DNA of 64,000 nucleotides from an uncultured Bacteroidales bacterium (lineage in GTDB: Bacteria > Bacteroidota > Bacteroidia > Bacteroidales > P3). The DNA lies in contig CALUMK010000001.1 in the NCBI GenBank assembly GCA_944321735.1, positions 402,429 through 466,428 on the forward strand. The letters run 5' to 3'. Shown here piece after piece: positions 1 through 9,126 of the stretch (its first letter is position 1; every line of letters starts with the position of its first letter). A program made the position numbers and the translations under genes. The notes beneath the pieces were generated by a model, which was not told where the DNA came from, did no database searches, and was given only the letters and a program-made list of their open reading frames with translations.

Positions 1-143
1 GGGGTCAGACGTCCGTCGGTCACTGTTACTTCCTGTTTTCCGATAACGGGGCCTTGGTTGCCTGTCCCTTGCGGGCTGCAGGCGATGCCCGTGGCGGCCA
101 CGGCCGAGGCCAAGGCGGCTTTCTTTAAGGCTGAAAAACGCAT
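1..143 (-). CDS. N-terminus of a secreted protein, probably an S9-family peptidase (cut by window edge)
   Basis: Only about 47 residues are in the window. The reading frame starts at the ATG at 143 and runs off the left edge without a stop. It begins MRFSALKKAALASAVAA, a basic start plus a hydrophobic stretch, with a Cys near residue 23 (GIAC), so it is exported and may be a lipoprotein, although the lipobox is poor. The following VTDGRLT resembles the strand that opens the beta-propeller of S9 (prolyl oligopeptidase-like) peptidases in Bacteroidetes. That family call is from memory of such starts and cannot be confirmed from this fragment; export is the safer claim. Confidence 0.4.
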   Translation of the reverse strand, partial: MRFSALKKAALASAVAATGIACSPQGTGNQGPVIGKQEVTVTDGRLT

Positions 144-261
144 TTGTCTATGATTTTGTTGATTAATAATCTGTTGTGTTGGGTTTGTCCGGGTTTGTTG
201 CTGCAAGCCCTTGTAGGTGCAGTTCAAGGCTTGCGCTGCAGTAGTTGCAGAAGCGGCCTGG

Positions 262-1491
262 TCATTTTGACTCTTTTCCGTTGGAAGCCGAGGATTCCTG
301 CTGGTTGTAGCGTGTCCGGGTATCCCTGTCGATGATGGAAGAACGTTCGAAGGTCTTTTTCGGGTCGAACAGGTATCGGTAGGTGTAGTGGCGTTGGTGG
401 AAACGGGCGCCGGTGCTTTCTTGCAGCAGCCGCATCTTGGGGTTGAAATCGCCCACCCAGGAGAGCTCTATTTCCTTGTACCAAGGTTTCTTGGCTTTTA
501 TCATCTTGTCCATGTGCCAGAACAGCAAGGATTCGATGCCGGCTCGCTGGTACTTGGGCTTGACTCCCATGATGGTGACTCGGGCGCGGGTCATCTTGTG
601 CCGTTTTTTCATCCAAAGGAATCGCAGCTTGTTGATTAGATGGAATTTTCCATGGAATTTCCGGAAAATGGGCGTGGGGTCGGGGAACATCACTTCAAAG
701 GCGATGGGTTCGTTGTCATGATAGGCGAACCAGATCAGCTCCTCGTCAATCAGGCCCTTGCCTTCGTCCAGTTCCTTCTGCATCGTTTCTTTCTGCAAGG
801 GGACGAAGTTTTCATGGAACTGCCAGGCATTATCGTAGATTTCCTTCAAGTCTTTCATGTACTTCCCGGTCTGGCTGTAACGGAAGTGCTCGCAATGGTA
901 TTCGGGCTTGGAACGCACCCAGTCGGCCACTTTCCAGAAGCGTTCGGGGAAGGGTTTGGTGTAGTCCAGCATATTGCAGACTTGCTCGAAGTAGAGCTTG
1001 AAGCCGTAGTTTTCGAAAAGCTGCTTGTAGTAGGGGGGATTGTAGTTCATTCCCCAGTCGGCGTCTTTGCCGAAGCCTTCCACCAGCAGTCCCCAGAAAT
1101 TGTCGTTTTCCCCGAAGTTGATCGGCCCGTCCATGGCTTCCATGCCGCGTTCCGAGAGCCATTGCTTGCAGGTGTCGAACAGCAGGTTGGCGGCCTGCTG
1201 GTCATCGATGCATTCAAAGAAACCCATGCCGCCGGTGGGTTGCTGGTAGGTGTAGGCTTTGCTGGTATTGATGAAAGCGGCGGTGCGGCCTATGATTTTT
1301 CCTTTGTCGTCATATAAAAGGAAGCGGGTGGCCGAACCATGCTCGAAGAACTCGTTCTTGCCAGGGGTGAAGATGTTTTCGACCGTTGTCTCGAAAGGAG
1401 CGGAGAAGTGCGGGTCGCCCTTGTAGAGTTCGCGTTGGAACCTGTGCCAGGCCTTGCGTTCGGCTTTTGTGCTTACTTCTTTGATAGTCAT
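262..1491 (-). CDS. GNAT-fold acetyltransferase-like protein, conserved hypothetical
   Basis: A 409-residue protein starting MTIKEVSTKAERKAWHRF. The frame stays open upstream to 1938, but that extension is low-complexity antisense of the divergent gene and intergenic DNA, so the ATG at 1491 is preferred. The C-terminal third has a GNAT-like stretch (MGVKPKYQRAGIESLLFWHM), which fits the acetyl-CoA-binding turn. The N-terminal part (KGDPHFSAPF, GRTAAFINT, MDGPINFGEN) matches a family of large GNAT-like proteins of unknown substrate found in Bacteroidetes. It is divergent from wecB with a 225-bp gap between them. The substrate is unknown. Confidence 0.7.
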   Translation of the reverse strand: MTIKEVSTKAERKAWHRFQRELYKGDPHFSAPFETTVENIFTPGKNEFFEHGSATRFLLYDDKGKIIGRTAAFINTSKAYTYQQPTGGMGFFECIDDQQAANLLFDTCKQWLSERGMEAMDGPINFGENDNFWGLLVEGFGKDADWGMNYNPPYYKQLFENYGFKLYFEQVCNMLDYTKPFPERFWKVADWVRSKPEYHCEHFRYSQTGKYMKDLKEIYDNAWQFHENFVPLQKETMQKELDEGKGLIDEELIWFAYHDNEPIAFEVMFPDPTPIFRKFHGKFHLINKLRFLWMKKRHKMTRARVTIMGVKPKYQRAGIESLLFWHMDKMIKAKKPWYKEIELSWVGDFNPKMRLLQESTGARFHQRHYTYRYLFDPKKTFERSSIIDRDTRTRYNQQESSASNGKESK

Positions 1492-1716
1492 GTCAATAGC
1501 TTTGGAAGCGCTTGAAAACGGCAAAAATACGCATAAATCGCGGGTTTTGCGTGGTTTTCGCGGAGGTTTTGGCGTTTTCGGGCCTTGGTCGAAGGTGTTT
1601 TGGTCAGGATGCTTGCCGTGGCTTCCGGAAAAAGCCGGGATGGCACGAGGTGGTTTGGCAGGGGCAAGTTGGCAATTTCGGGCAAATTGAGTATCCTTGC
1701 AGCATAAATCAGGAAA

Positions 1717-2844
1717 ATGATCAGAATCGCCACGATTGTCGGGGCTAGGCCCCAGTTTGTCAAAGCGGCCGTGCTGAGCCGGGCTTTTGCCGCTTGTCCG
1801 GATATGGAGGAGTTTCTCATCCATACCGGGCAGCATTACGATTACGGGATGTCGGAAGTCTTTTTCGAGGAGATGGAAATCCCGCATCCTCGTTATAACT
1901 TGGGTATCAATGCCCAGTCTAAAGCGGGAGAAAGTCACGCCTCTTTATTGGGGGATATGCTCATAGGGATAGATGCCGTGCTTCGGCAGGAAAAGCCGGA
2001 CTGGGTGCTGGTCTATGGCGACACGGATTCGACTTTGGCCGGGGCTTTGGCGGCCAATAAGAACGGTATTCCCTTGGTGCATGTGGAGGCAGGCTTGCGT
2101 TCGTTCAACACGGCCATGCCGGAGGAGAACAACCGGGTGCTGACCGACCATCTTGCCTCCTTGCTTTTTTGTCCTACCGAGCAGGCTGTGCGGAATTTGG
2201 AAAGGGAGAATATCGGGGCATGGAGCAGGAAAGTGTTCCGGACGGGCGATGTGATGCTGGATGCAGCGCTTTATTACGGGGACCGGGCGGATTCCGGTCG
2301 TTCGGGTTCCAGCCATCGGGAAGAGGGCGTTTTGCCTTTGCCTCTGCCGGAACGTTTTGTGCTCTGCACGATGCACCGGAATGAAAATACGGGGAATATG
2401 GCGGTCTTGAAGGAATTGCTGGGGGCTTTGGAAGAAGTGTCTTTGTCGATGCCGCTGCTGATGCCTTTGCATCCGGGAACCCGGCAGCGGATGATTTCGG
2501 TTGGATTCGATTTTGAAAAGACGCATATCCGTTTTTGCGAACCGGTTAGTTACTTGAGGATGCTGCAATTGCTTCGCTCATGCGCCTTTGTGATGACCGA
2601 TAGCGGCGGCTTGCAGAAAGAGGCTTGTTTCTTCGGGAAATATTGCTTGACCTTGCGGGAGGAAACGGAGTGGGTGGAATTGGTGGAAAAGGGCTTCAAT
2701 ACCTTGGTAGGGCATCGGAAAGAGATGATTACAGGGCAGGCTTTGCGCTTGTGGAAGGAACATCCGCCTGTTTTTCAGACGGATTTGTATGGGAACGGGC
2801 ATACAGGCGAGGATATTGTCCGGATTATTAGGGAAAATAGTTAG
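1717..2844 (+). CDS. wecB: UDP-N-acetylglucosamine 2-epimerase (non-hydrolysing)
   Basis: 375 residues, the normal length of the family, which interconverts UDP-GlcNAc and UDP-ManNAc in the cytoplasm for surface polysaccharide synthesis. Visible motifs are the N-terminal GARPQFVKAA, YGDTDSTLAG, HVEAGLRS and PEENNR (carrying the two catalytic glutamates of the family), MHRNENT (the conserved histidine) and TDSGGLQKEA in the UDP-binding domain. An AGGAAA ribosome-binding-like sequence lies directly before the ATG. It is first in a run of plus-strand genes for a deacetylase-like protein, a glycosyltransferase and a FemAB-like protein, so ManNAc-containing glycan synthesis is the likely role. Confidence 0.93.
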   Translation: MIRIATIVGARPQFVKAAVLSRAFAACPDMEEFLIHTGQHYDYGMSEVFFEEMEIPHPRYNLGINAQSKAGESHASLLGDMLIGIDAVLRQEKPDWVLVYGDTDSTLAGALAANKNGIPLVHVEAGLRSFNTAMPEENNRVLTDHLASLLFCPTEQAVRNLERENIGAWSRKVFRTGDVMLDAALYYGDRADSGRSGSSHREEGVLPLPLPERFVLCTMHRNENTGNMAVLKELLGALEEVSLSMPLLMPLHPGTRQRMISVGFDFEKTHIRFCEPVSYLRMLQLLRSCAFVMTDSGGLQKEACFFGKYCLTLREETEWVELVEKGFNTLVGHRKEMITGQALRLWKEHPPVFQTDLYGNGHTGEDIVRIIRENS

Positions 2845-2855
2845 ACCGAAAGTAA

Positions 2856-2914
2856 TCGAACCGAGGAAAGTGTCATTGTCGAATTGAAAAAAGACAATAG
2901 TCGAACCGAGGAAA
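2856..2914. repeat. Two 14-bp direct repeats in the wecB downstream gap
   Basis: The sequence TCGAACCGAGGAAA occurs at 2856-2869 and again at 2901-2914, a 45-bp period, in the 81-bp gap between wecB and the next gene. Between the copies a small inverted pair (ATTGTC and GACAAT) can form a weak stem. No function is evident. The second copy lies 12 bp before the next ATG and could supply its purine-rich ribosome-binding region. Confidence 0.6.
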
Positions 2915-2925
2915 ATTGAGAAGCT

Positions 2926-4287
2926 ATGGAGTTGACAGGGAGTGCTTTGTCGTATCTGTTGGATTTTTTGTGCGGACGGTCGATGCCGGATTCCGGGGTA
3001 GAATACCCTTATCGGGTTTCGGATGGCCAAAGGGAGAGGCTTCGGATTGGTTATGTGGCGGATAAGGATAAATGGGAACATTATGATATCGTCTTTGTCC
3101 CTTCCGGATTCTTTGATTCCGAGGATTATGCTTCGGAAGCCTCTTTGCCCACAGGGCCGTTGCCTCGGATCGAGGGCGTGCCTTTTTTGTACGGAGAGGC
3201 ACGGCTGGAGCGTTTGGATGGATGCCTGGCGGTGTATGCGGATTTGCCGGCTTCGGCCTTTGTGTTGCTGAGCCGTTATGAGGAAATTTGCCGCCCATCG
3301 GTCAGGGACGGGCATGGGCGTTTTCCGGGAAAGGAGTCTTTGCTTTACAGGAACGGTCTGATAGAAAGGGCTTTGGTGGACGAATACCGGGATTTGGTCT
3401 GGAAATGGGCGGCTGGGCTCGGTTTCCGCTTGCCGGAATGCAGGCCGGGTTTTGGCAAGATTTGGCTGACGCACGATATCGATGCGCCTTTCTATTGCCG
3501 AGGCTTGCGGGCGTTTGCGCGTGAAAGTTTGAAGGGCAAGGGTGTAGGGGTGGCTTTGCGCTGGGCTTGCGGTCCGAAGGAGAAAGACCCCTATTATACG
3601 TTCGATTTCTTTTGCCGGACCGATAATGCGGTGGCTCGGTCGGCCTCATGCCCGGTTCAAGCGGTTTATTTCTTGAAAGCGGGAGGGACGGCTTCGCAAG
3701 ACAGGCCTTTTTACAATCTGAAAAGCAGGGATATGCAAGGTCTGATTTCTTTTTTGCGGGCGCAAGGGGCGGTTTTTGGCTTGCATGGGAGTTATTCGTC
3801 TGGTAAGGATGGAAAGGGGTGTGTGCAGGAAAAGGCGATGATCGAGGATGCCTTGCAGGAAAAAACGTTCCGGTTCCGGCAGCATTTTTTGCGTTCGTGC
3901 GAGCCTTCGGCCTTTGCATGCTTGGAGGAAAACGGCTTGTGGGAGGATTTCACGATGGGTTATGCCGATGTGGCCGGTTTCCGCTTGGGCACGTCCCGGG
4001 CAGTACGTTGGATCAATCCGTACACGGGTGAGCTTTCGGAATTGATTTTGCATCCTTTGTTGGTGATGGACAATACGTTGTACCAGTACATGGAAATGGG
4101 GTATGAAGAATCGCAAGCCTGTTGCGAGCGTTTGCTTGGGGAAGCATACCGGCACGGGGGCGATGCCTGCCTGCTATGGCATAACAGCTCGGTGGCGGAA
4201 GGTCCGTATCCGGCGGCTCCGGTGGATTGGATCAGAAAGCTTTATGCGGATTTGTGCAGAGAATTGAAGTCTTGGCAGAATAAATAA
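2926..4287 (+). CDS. Polysaccharide deacetylase-like protein (DUF7033-type)
   Basis: 453 residues. The C-terminal half holds WLTHDIDAP, the Asp-containing first motif of NodB-like carbohydrate esterases, followed by VFGLHGSYSSG, which supplies a metal-site histidine, and later RQHFLR and WHNSSV. The N-terminal half, with YVADKDKWEHYDIVF and LSRYEEI, matches the extra domain often found in Bacteroidetes members. No signal peptide is visible, so it probably acts on a cytoplasmic or membrane-bound glycan intermediate. It follows wecB and is 9 bp ahead of a glycosyltransferase, consistent with one operon. Substrate and deacetylase activity are inferred. Confidence 0.75.
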   Translation: MELTGSALSYLLDFLCGRSMPDSGVEYPYRVSDGQRERLRIGYVADKDKWEHYDIVFVPSGFFDSEDYASEASLPTGPLPRIEGVPFLYGEARLERLDGCLAVYADLPASAFVLLSRYEEICRPSVRDGHGRFPGKESLLYRNGLIERALVDEYRDLVWKWAAGLGFRLPECRPGFGKIWLTHDIDAPFYCRGLRAFARESLKGKGVGVALRWACGPKEKDPYYTFDFFCRTDNAVARSASCPVQAVYFLKAGGTASQDRPFYNLKSRDMQGLISFLRAQGAVFGLHGSYSSGKDGKGCVQEKAMIEDALQEKTFRFRQHFLRSCEPSAFACLEENGLWEDFTMGYADVAGFRLGTSRAVRWINPYTGELSELILHPLLVMDNTLYQYMEMGYEESQACCERLLGEAYRHGGDACLLWHNSSVAEGPYPAAPVDWIRKLYADLCRELKSWQNK

Positions 4288-4296
4288 AACAGATAG

Positions 4297-5577
4297 ATGA
4301 AGGTATTGTTGGTGTGCGACCAGTTTCCACCGGGTTTCGGCCCTCGGATGGGCTATTTGTGCAAATATCTCAAACGGGAAGGGTGTAGCGTGGATGTGGT
4401 GTCCGAATATTACGAAGATACACGTTACCAGTTTCTTTGCGGCAATACTCATGCGGAGAAAACAGTGGCATTTTACCGGAAAGCCTCGGAGGGAGGCGGT
4501 AGTAAAGGGGAGTGGATGAAGGTGATGCTGGCGGATTTCCTGTGGGGATACAAGGACAGGCGTATGTACAAGGCGGTTGTGTCCGATTCGGCTTGGAATA
4601 ATTACGATTTGGTCTTATGTAGCACTTTCCGGACGTTCCCTTTGCCGGCGGCCCGACGTCTTGCCCGGCATTTCGGGGTCCCGTTGGTTGCCGATTTGCG
4701 GGATATCGTGGAACAGTACCCGGACAATTCCTATATACTGCACGGGAATGCTTTTGGCAGCGGGTGTCTGTTCCGTTGGATATCGGCTTTGGCGGAGAAG
4801 GTGTTTACTGCCCGCATACAGCGGCAGCGGAACAAGGTTTTGCGGAAGGCTGACGCGGTGGTCAGCGTGTCGCCTTGGCATCAGGAATTCCTGAAAAAGT
4901 TCAATCAGCGGAGTTTTTTGATTTACAATGGTTATGATCCGGAAGTCTTTTTTCCTGCACCGGTGGCTGACCCGGTGTTCAGAATCACTTACACGGGGCG
5001 TTTGATTAGTGCCAATATGCGGAATCCGGATTTGCTATTCGAGGCGGTGGCCCGATTGCGGGATGCCGGCAAGATTCATGCGGAGGATTTCAGGCTTTGC
5101 TGGTATGTGGACAAGGATTCGATGCCGGTGGTGCATGCATGGGCCAAGGAATACGCTTTGGAGGAGCTTGTGGAATGCCAAGGTTTTGTGCCTGCGTCCG
5201 AAGTTCCTGCGGTGCTGAATCGAAGTTCGCTCTTGCTGCAATTGGCCAATGTGGCGGACGAGAAAGGACCGAAAGGAATCATGACGACCAAGTTTTTCGA
5301 GGCTTTGGCGATTGGAAAGCCTTTGTTGCTGGTCCGGCACGACGAGAGCTATTTAGGGGCATTGGTGGAGGAATTGGGCTGTGGTTTGGCGGCAAGGACG
5401 GTGGATGAAGTGCTTGCTTTTCTTGAAGCGGAATATGGCAAATGGAAGCAGACGGGCAGCACGCAGCGGGAGGTGAACCGGGAAATCGTAGGGCGATTTT
5501 CTCGCAAAGAGCAGGCGTTAAGCTTTTTACGTATTTTTGAGCAGGTAGTGGAGAGTAGGGGAATGGCTCGAAAATAA
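4297..5577 (+). CDS. Glycosyltransferase, GT-B fold (family 4-like)
   Basis: 426 residues. It begins MKVLLVCDQFPPGFGPRMGY, a Rossmann strand with the glycine-rich acceptor-side loop typical of GT4 enzymes. The C-terminal domain opens with VFRITYTGRL and contains the sugar-nucleotide-binding region around TTKFFEALAIGKPLLLV, with a glutamate in the usual E-x7-E area. It has no transmembrane segments and should work at the inner face of the membrane. Position after wecB and the deacetylase-like gene suggests it adds a sugar to a capsule, exopolysaccharide or lipid-linked glycan. Donor and acceptor cannot be read from the sequence. Confidence 0.85.
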   Translation: MKVLLVCDQFPPGFGPRMGYLCKYLKREGCSVDVVSEYYEDTRYQFLCGNTHAEKTVAFYRKASEGGGSKGEWMKVMLADFLWGYKDRRMYKAVVSDSAWNNYDLVLCSTFRTFPLPAARRLARHFGVPLVADLRDIVEQYPDNSYILHGNAFGSGCLFRWISALAEKVFTARIQRQRNKVLRKADAVVSVSPWHQEFLKKFNQRSFLIYNGYDPEVFFPAPVADPVFRITYTGRLISANMRNPDLLFEAVARLRDAGKIHAEDFRLCWYVDKDSMPVVHAWAKEYALEELVECQGFVPASEVPAVLNRSSLLLQLANVADEKGPKGIMTTKFFEALAIGKPLLLVRHDESYLGALVEELGCGLAARTVDEVLAFLEAEYGKWKQTGSTQREVNREIVGRFSRKEQALSFLRIFEQVVESRGMARK

Positions 5578-5769
5578 GCTGAGCATGGTTGCCCTTTGTT
5601 AGGGTGGGCTTGCTTTTGTGAGCGATAGAGCGATTGTGCGTCTGGAAAATGAATTATGCGCTGGGAAACTACCGGAATTTGTTTGTGCTGAATGCCCTGT
5701 GCGGCATACAAGGATTTTGTATTTTTGCGCGCTTTTTTTGAGTGCTCATTGTCTTGATGTGCCTGTTTT

Positions 5770-5779
5770 GGGGGGGGGG
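5770..5779 (+). repeat. Ten-G homopolymer upstream of the FemAB-like gene
   Basis: A run of ten G residues lies 37 bp before the ATG at 5817, in a 239-bp gap that otherwise holds no gene. Such tracts are prone to slipped-strand mispairing. If translation started upstream at the ATG at 5742, the tract would lie inside the coding frame and length changes would switch it; if the start is 5817, it would sit in the leader. Confidence 0.85.
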
Positions 5780-5816
5780 CTTTGGGCGCAATGTAGAAAC
5801 CAGAGACAGAGAAACC

Positions 5817-6746
5817 ATGAATCCGACAGACAAGGAGATAGATGTGCAATGGCCTGATATACAGGAGTTGTTTTTGCAGGAATGGTGGTGGGATGCTGTC
5901 TGTCCTCCAGCGGAACGTTTGGTATTGGGATTGGATGAAGCGGCTGGTTCTGCCGGAGCGGCTTTCTGGCCTTTGGCTAAAGTGAAGCGTTACGGAGGTT
6001 TGTTTTCGGTTCTTTCGATGCCGCCATTGACCCAGCATTCCGGACCTTGGCTTGATAGCAGGGTACGATTCCCGGATTTGCTGGCCTGTCTGCCTCGGTC
6101 TGCCAGCCTGAAACTGAACTTAGGTTTTGCATTGAACGAGAAAGAAATCCGTCAGGCGCGTCAGGCGGGTATCCAGGTAAGCGAAGGGGCGACCTATGTG
6201 ATAAGGGATTGCCGGGATTTGGAAAAGGTGTTTGCTTCGGTAAAACCGGCGCAACAGCGGCAGATTCGGAAAGGGATGCGGAATCTTCACCTGTTGCCGG
6301 AAGCCGATGCGGAGATGCTGATAAGCTTGCAGCAGGAGACCTTTGCCCGTCAAGGCCGGAAGTCTCCTTACCCGGAAAAGGTGGTCCGCAGCTTGTGCGA
6401 GGCTGCGCAGCGACATAAGGCAGGGCGTTTGGTGGCTTTGGCCGATGCGGATGAAAATGTGATGGCTTGCGGTCTGTTTGTCTGGGATAACAATCGTTGC
6501 TACAGTCTTACGCACGGTTTTCATAAGACCGGGCAGAATGTGGGTGCTGGAAGCCTTTTGCAATGGGAAGGCATCCGGATTGCGGCAGAAAAGGGGCTTG
6601 TATTTGACTTTGAAGGTTCTAATATAGAATCTATTGCAAGATTTAATTCAAGTTTTGGTGCAATCAAGGAAACGTATTCTCGTTTGGAAAGGTATTCCTG
6701 GGGCATGAAAATGTTGGAAAAGGTATCGATTTTATTGAAGGGATAG
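5817..6746 (+). CDS. FemAB/BioF2-like acyltransferase of a glycan locus
   Basis: 309 residues from MNPTDKEIDVQW. The order of features fits the double GNAT fold of FemAB and BioF2-type proteins: FKPLAKVKRYGG-like N-terminal strand region, KPAQQRQIRKGMRN (conserved basic helix), LISLQQETFARQG, and the second GNAT half with CGLFVWDNNRCYSLTHG and FDFEGSNIESIARFNSSFGA. Such proteins attach amino-acyl or acyl groups to peptidoglycan or exported glycans. The start at 5817 is preferred over 5742, because the extra 25 residues (MLIVLMCLFWGGG) cross a poly-G tract. The gene ends the polysaccharide group; a DUF486 gene follows after 64 bp. Confidence 0.72.
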   Translation: MNPTDKEIDVQWPDIQELFLQEWWWDAVCPPAERLVLGLDEAAGSAGAAFWPLAKVKRYGGLFSVLSMPPLTQHSGPWLDSRVRFPDLLACLPRSASLKLNLGFALNEKEIRQARQAGIQVSEGATYVIRDCRDLEKVFASVKPAQQRQIRKGMRNLHLLPEADAEMLISLQQETFARQGRKSPYPEKVVRSLCEAAQRHKAGRLVALADADENVMACGLFVWDNNRCYSLTHGFHKTGQNVGAGSLLQWEGIRIAAEKGLVFDFEGSNIESIARFNSSFGAIKETYSRLERYSWGMKMLEKVSILLKG

Positions 6747-6810
6747 ATTAGGTGACATTTATTAATATATTAAATAGTAATATTTTAGTAATATAAAAAG
6801 CATTGATGCG

Positions 6811-7182
6811 ATGAATCCTAAAATTCTGACGACAATCGGGATGCTGATTGTCTCGAACATTTTCATGACTTTTGCGTGGTACGGGCATCTGAAGTTGCAG
6901 GAAATGAAAATCAGTACCCACTGGCCTTTGTTCGCGGTTATCCTGTTTTCTTGGGGAATCGCCTTGTTTGAATATACTTTCCAAGTCCCGGCCAACCGGA
7001 TTGGATTCCAGGGCAACGGCGGGCCGTTCACCTTGGTTCAGCTCAAAGTCTTGCAGGAAGTAATTACTTTGATAGTCTTCACCGTGTTCACTTCGTTCCT
7101 GTTCAAAGGCGAAAGCCTGCACTGGAATCATCTGGCGGCATTCTTATGCTTGGTGCTGGCGGTTTATTTCGTATTTAAATAA
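6811..7182 (+). CDS. DUF486 family membrane protein (DMT superfamily)
   Basis: 123 residues with four hydrophobic segments (about 8-26, 39-56, 75-93 and 102-121), the size and pattern of the DUF486 family. The motif TFAWYGHLK in helix 1 and YTFQVPANRIG in the middle are characteristic. DUF486 proteins belong to the drug/metabolite transporter superfamily and resemble small multidrug resistance proteins in size, but no substrate is established. A strong intrinsic terminator follows 22 bp after the stop, so the gene closes this transcription unit. Confidence 0.88.
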   Translation: MNPKILTTIGMLIVSNIFMTFAWYGHLKLQEMKISTHWPLFAVILFSWGIALFEYTFQVPANRIGFQGNGGPFTLVQLKVLQEVITLIVFTVFTSFLFKGESLHWNHLAAFLCLVLAVYFVFK

Positions 7183-7203
7183 AGTTGAATGTGCTTTTGG
7201 GAA

Positions 7204-7240
7204 ACGGCTGCTTGCCAAATCGCAAGCAGCCGTTTTTTTT
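7204..7240 (+). terminator. Intrinsic terminator after the DUF486 gene
   Basis: A perfect 12-bp stem, ACGGCTGCTTGC (7204-7215) paired with GCAAGCAGCCGT (7222-7233), has a six-base loop and is followed by a run of eight T. It ends the plus-strand unit running from wecB or the DUF486 gene. Confidence 0.92.
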
Positions 7241-7498
7241 GATTTAATTTCAAATGGATTTATTGTTTTATAAGATGAATGTTTTCTTCGGGCCAGTATA
7301 GCAGAACTTCGCTTTCATAATAAAAGGTTGTAGTGATTATGTTTTGCTCTACCCATGGCCAAGGCATGGTGCCGGGCTGGGCATTCCCGCTCTTGCTTTC
7401 TGCATCTTTTATTTTTTTTGAATATAATCGGCATTATGTTAACCAATGAATATGGATAAGGCAAGACTATCCTCCCTCCATGGATCGGATGCAATAAA

Positions 7499-7691
7499 CC
7501 CAAATCGGTCATTAGACTTTGGGGAGATTGCCCGCTTGTGTCATGCAGCATGCTTCTCGCCTAGCCGAAGGCGTAGCGGGCTACGTCGAGGCGTAGCGAG
7601 AAACAGGATGCGGACAGAGGCGGGCAAGATGCCCGAAAGCCTCATTTTCCTAACCGAAAACAGCCCCGGCGTGTCTAATGACCGATTTGGG
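7499..7691. repeat. MITE-like repeat, copy 1 (193 bp, perfect 19-bp terminal inverted repeats)
   Basis: The ends are CCCAAATCGGTCATTAGAC (7499-7517) and its exact reverse complement (7673-7691). Inside, at 7555-7601, is a 47-bp near-palindromic block bounded by TCTCGC and GCGAGA that recurs in inverted orientation with 44 of 47 identical bases at 11487-11533. There is no transposase gene. The rest of the 7241-7860 gap holds no convincing gene; frames crossing the element are not credible proteins. Confidence 0.85.
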
Positions 7692-7742
7692 ATAAAGCCG
7701 AACCTATACTAATAAATGGTTAGTACCATCATGCCGGTTAAA

Positions 7743-7785
7743 CAAAAAAATCGGAATGCTACTGCTCTACAGAAGCACCCCGATT
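7743..7785 (-). terminator. Intrinsic terminator downstream of dnaJ (minus strand)
   Basis: On the minus strand the sequence AATCGGGGTGCT, a loop, then AGCATTCCGATT forms an imperfect stem with a two-base mismatch, followed by a run of seven T. It lies 81 bp beyond the dnaJ stop codon and would end the grpE-dnaJ transcript. Confidence 0.75.
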
Positions 7786-7866
7786 CATGTTTATGAGATT
7801 TCAAAAAGTGGCTTGGACTCCTAAGTCGGCTCGCTAAGTTCGGTCTCAGAGTTGGTCACTTGAACA

Positions 7867-9039
7867 CTATTTGAAGTATTCTTTCATCCGTTCAAAGAAG
7901 CCGGGTTCTTTCTTGGCATTGTTAGTCTGGAATCCGGGCATCGTCTTCATCTTCTCCAGAAGTTCCTTTTCTTCCTTGTTCAGGTTCGTCGGAACGACAA
8001 CATTCACGCAGACAATCAAATCCCCTTTGGGCATACCGCGTTGCACCGACGGAAACCCTTGGCCACGAAGCCGCAACAGCTTGCCTGAAGGCGTACCGGG
8101 TTCAATCTTGATACGAGCCTTGCCGCCCAAGGTCGGAACTTCCACCGTGGTGCCTAAAGCGGCATCCATATAGCTGATAGGCAACGTATAATGCAGGTTT
8201 TGGTGATCTCGTTGGAATTCGGCATGGGGCAATTCCTCAATTAGCACCAACAAATTCCCGTTGATGCCGCCTCTCGGGGCCGCGTTCCCTTTTCCGGCCA
8301 CCGAAAGCTGCATCCCGTCTTCCACGCCTGCCGGGATATGGATGCTGATCACTTCATCGGCATAAACTACTCCTCGGCCATTGCAGTCCGGGCAGCGGTC
8401 GGTAATAATCTTGCCTTCTCCGTGGCAGGTCGGGCAAACGCCCACCTGCTGCATCATCCCTAAGATAGTCTGTTGGGTATGGATTACCCGACCTTCCCCG
8501 TGGCAGGTGTCGCAAGTCTTGAATGCCGTGCCGTTCTTGGCGCCTGTGCCGCCGCAGGTCTTGCATGGCACTTCCTTGTGTACCTTGATTTTCTTTTCAA
8601 CCCCGCTGGCGATTTCTTCCAGGGTCAGTTTCAGCGTGACCCTCAAGTCGGAACCACGTACAGCCCGTTTGGTCCGGCCGCCTTGACGGTTTCCGAAACC
8701 GGTAAATCCTCCAAAGTTCCCGAATCCACCGAAGCTCTCGAAAATATCCCCGAACTGGCTGAAGATGTCATCCATGCTCATGCCGGCTCCGCCTCCGAAA
8801 CCACCGGCACCGCCCACGCCCGCATGGCCGAACTGATCGTAACGTTTCCTCTTGTCCGGGTCGCTCAGCACACCGTAGGCTTCCGCCGCTTCCTTGAACT
8901 TCTCTTCGGCCTCCTTGTTTCCCGGATTCCTGTCCGGATGGTATTGCAAGGCCAGTTTGCGGTAGGCTTTCTTTATCTCATCGGGCGTGGCCGTCTTCGC
9001 CACCCCCAGCACTTCGTAATAATCTCTTTTATCTGCCAT
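7867..9039 (-). CDS. dnaJ: Chaperone protein DnaJ
   Basis: 390 residues, full length. The J domain is at 4-70 with YHPDRN holding the HPD motif. A Gly/Phe-rich linker follows (about 73-115). Four zinc-finger repeats are visible ([40 protein letters not shown]), then the C-terminal substrate-binding domains. It stimulates DnaK ATPase and hands over unfolded clients in the cytoplasm. It lies downstream of grpE on the same strand, but a 215-bp gap holding a palindromic repeat separates them. dnaK is not in the window. Confidence 0.98.
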   Translation of the reverse strand: MADKRDYYEVLGVAKTATPDEIKKAYRKLALQYHPDRNPGNKEAEEKFKEAAEAYGVLSDPDKRKRYDQFGHAGVGGAGGFGGGAGMSMDDIFSQFGDIFESFGGFGNFGGFTGFGNRQGGRTKRAVRGSDLRVTLKLTLEEIASGVEKKIKVHKEVPCKTCGGTGAKNGTAFKTCDTCHGEGRVIHTQQTILGMMQQVGVCPTCHGEGKIITDRCPDCNGRGVVYADEVISIHIPAGVEDGMQLSVAGKGNAAPRGGINGNLLVLIEELPHAEFQRDHQNLHYTLPISYMDAALGTTVEVPTLGGKARIKIEPGTPSGKLLRLRGQGFPSVQRGMPKGDLIVCVNVVVPTNLNKEEKELLEKMKTMPGFQTNNAKKEPGFFERMKEYFK

Positions 9040-9126
9040 AATCCATCTCCTTTACGCCTATTGACTTTTATACGCTTGTTTGGTATCACGACCACAGCGT
9101 TCAATAGCATAATTCTATAAAACACC

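Noticed and set aside
262-1938. 558-residue version of the GNAT-like protein
   Set aside because: The first 149 codons overlap wecB in antisense and are low-complexity; the ATG at 1491 gives a normal start.
7315-7551. 78-codon minus-strand frame
   Set aside because: It begins inside a MITE-like repeat and has no protein-like composition.
7499-7691. Insertion sequence
   Set aside because: At 193 bp with no transposase frame it can only be a non-autonomous element.
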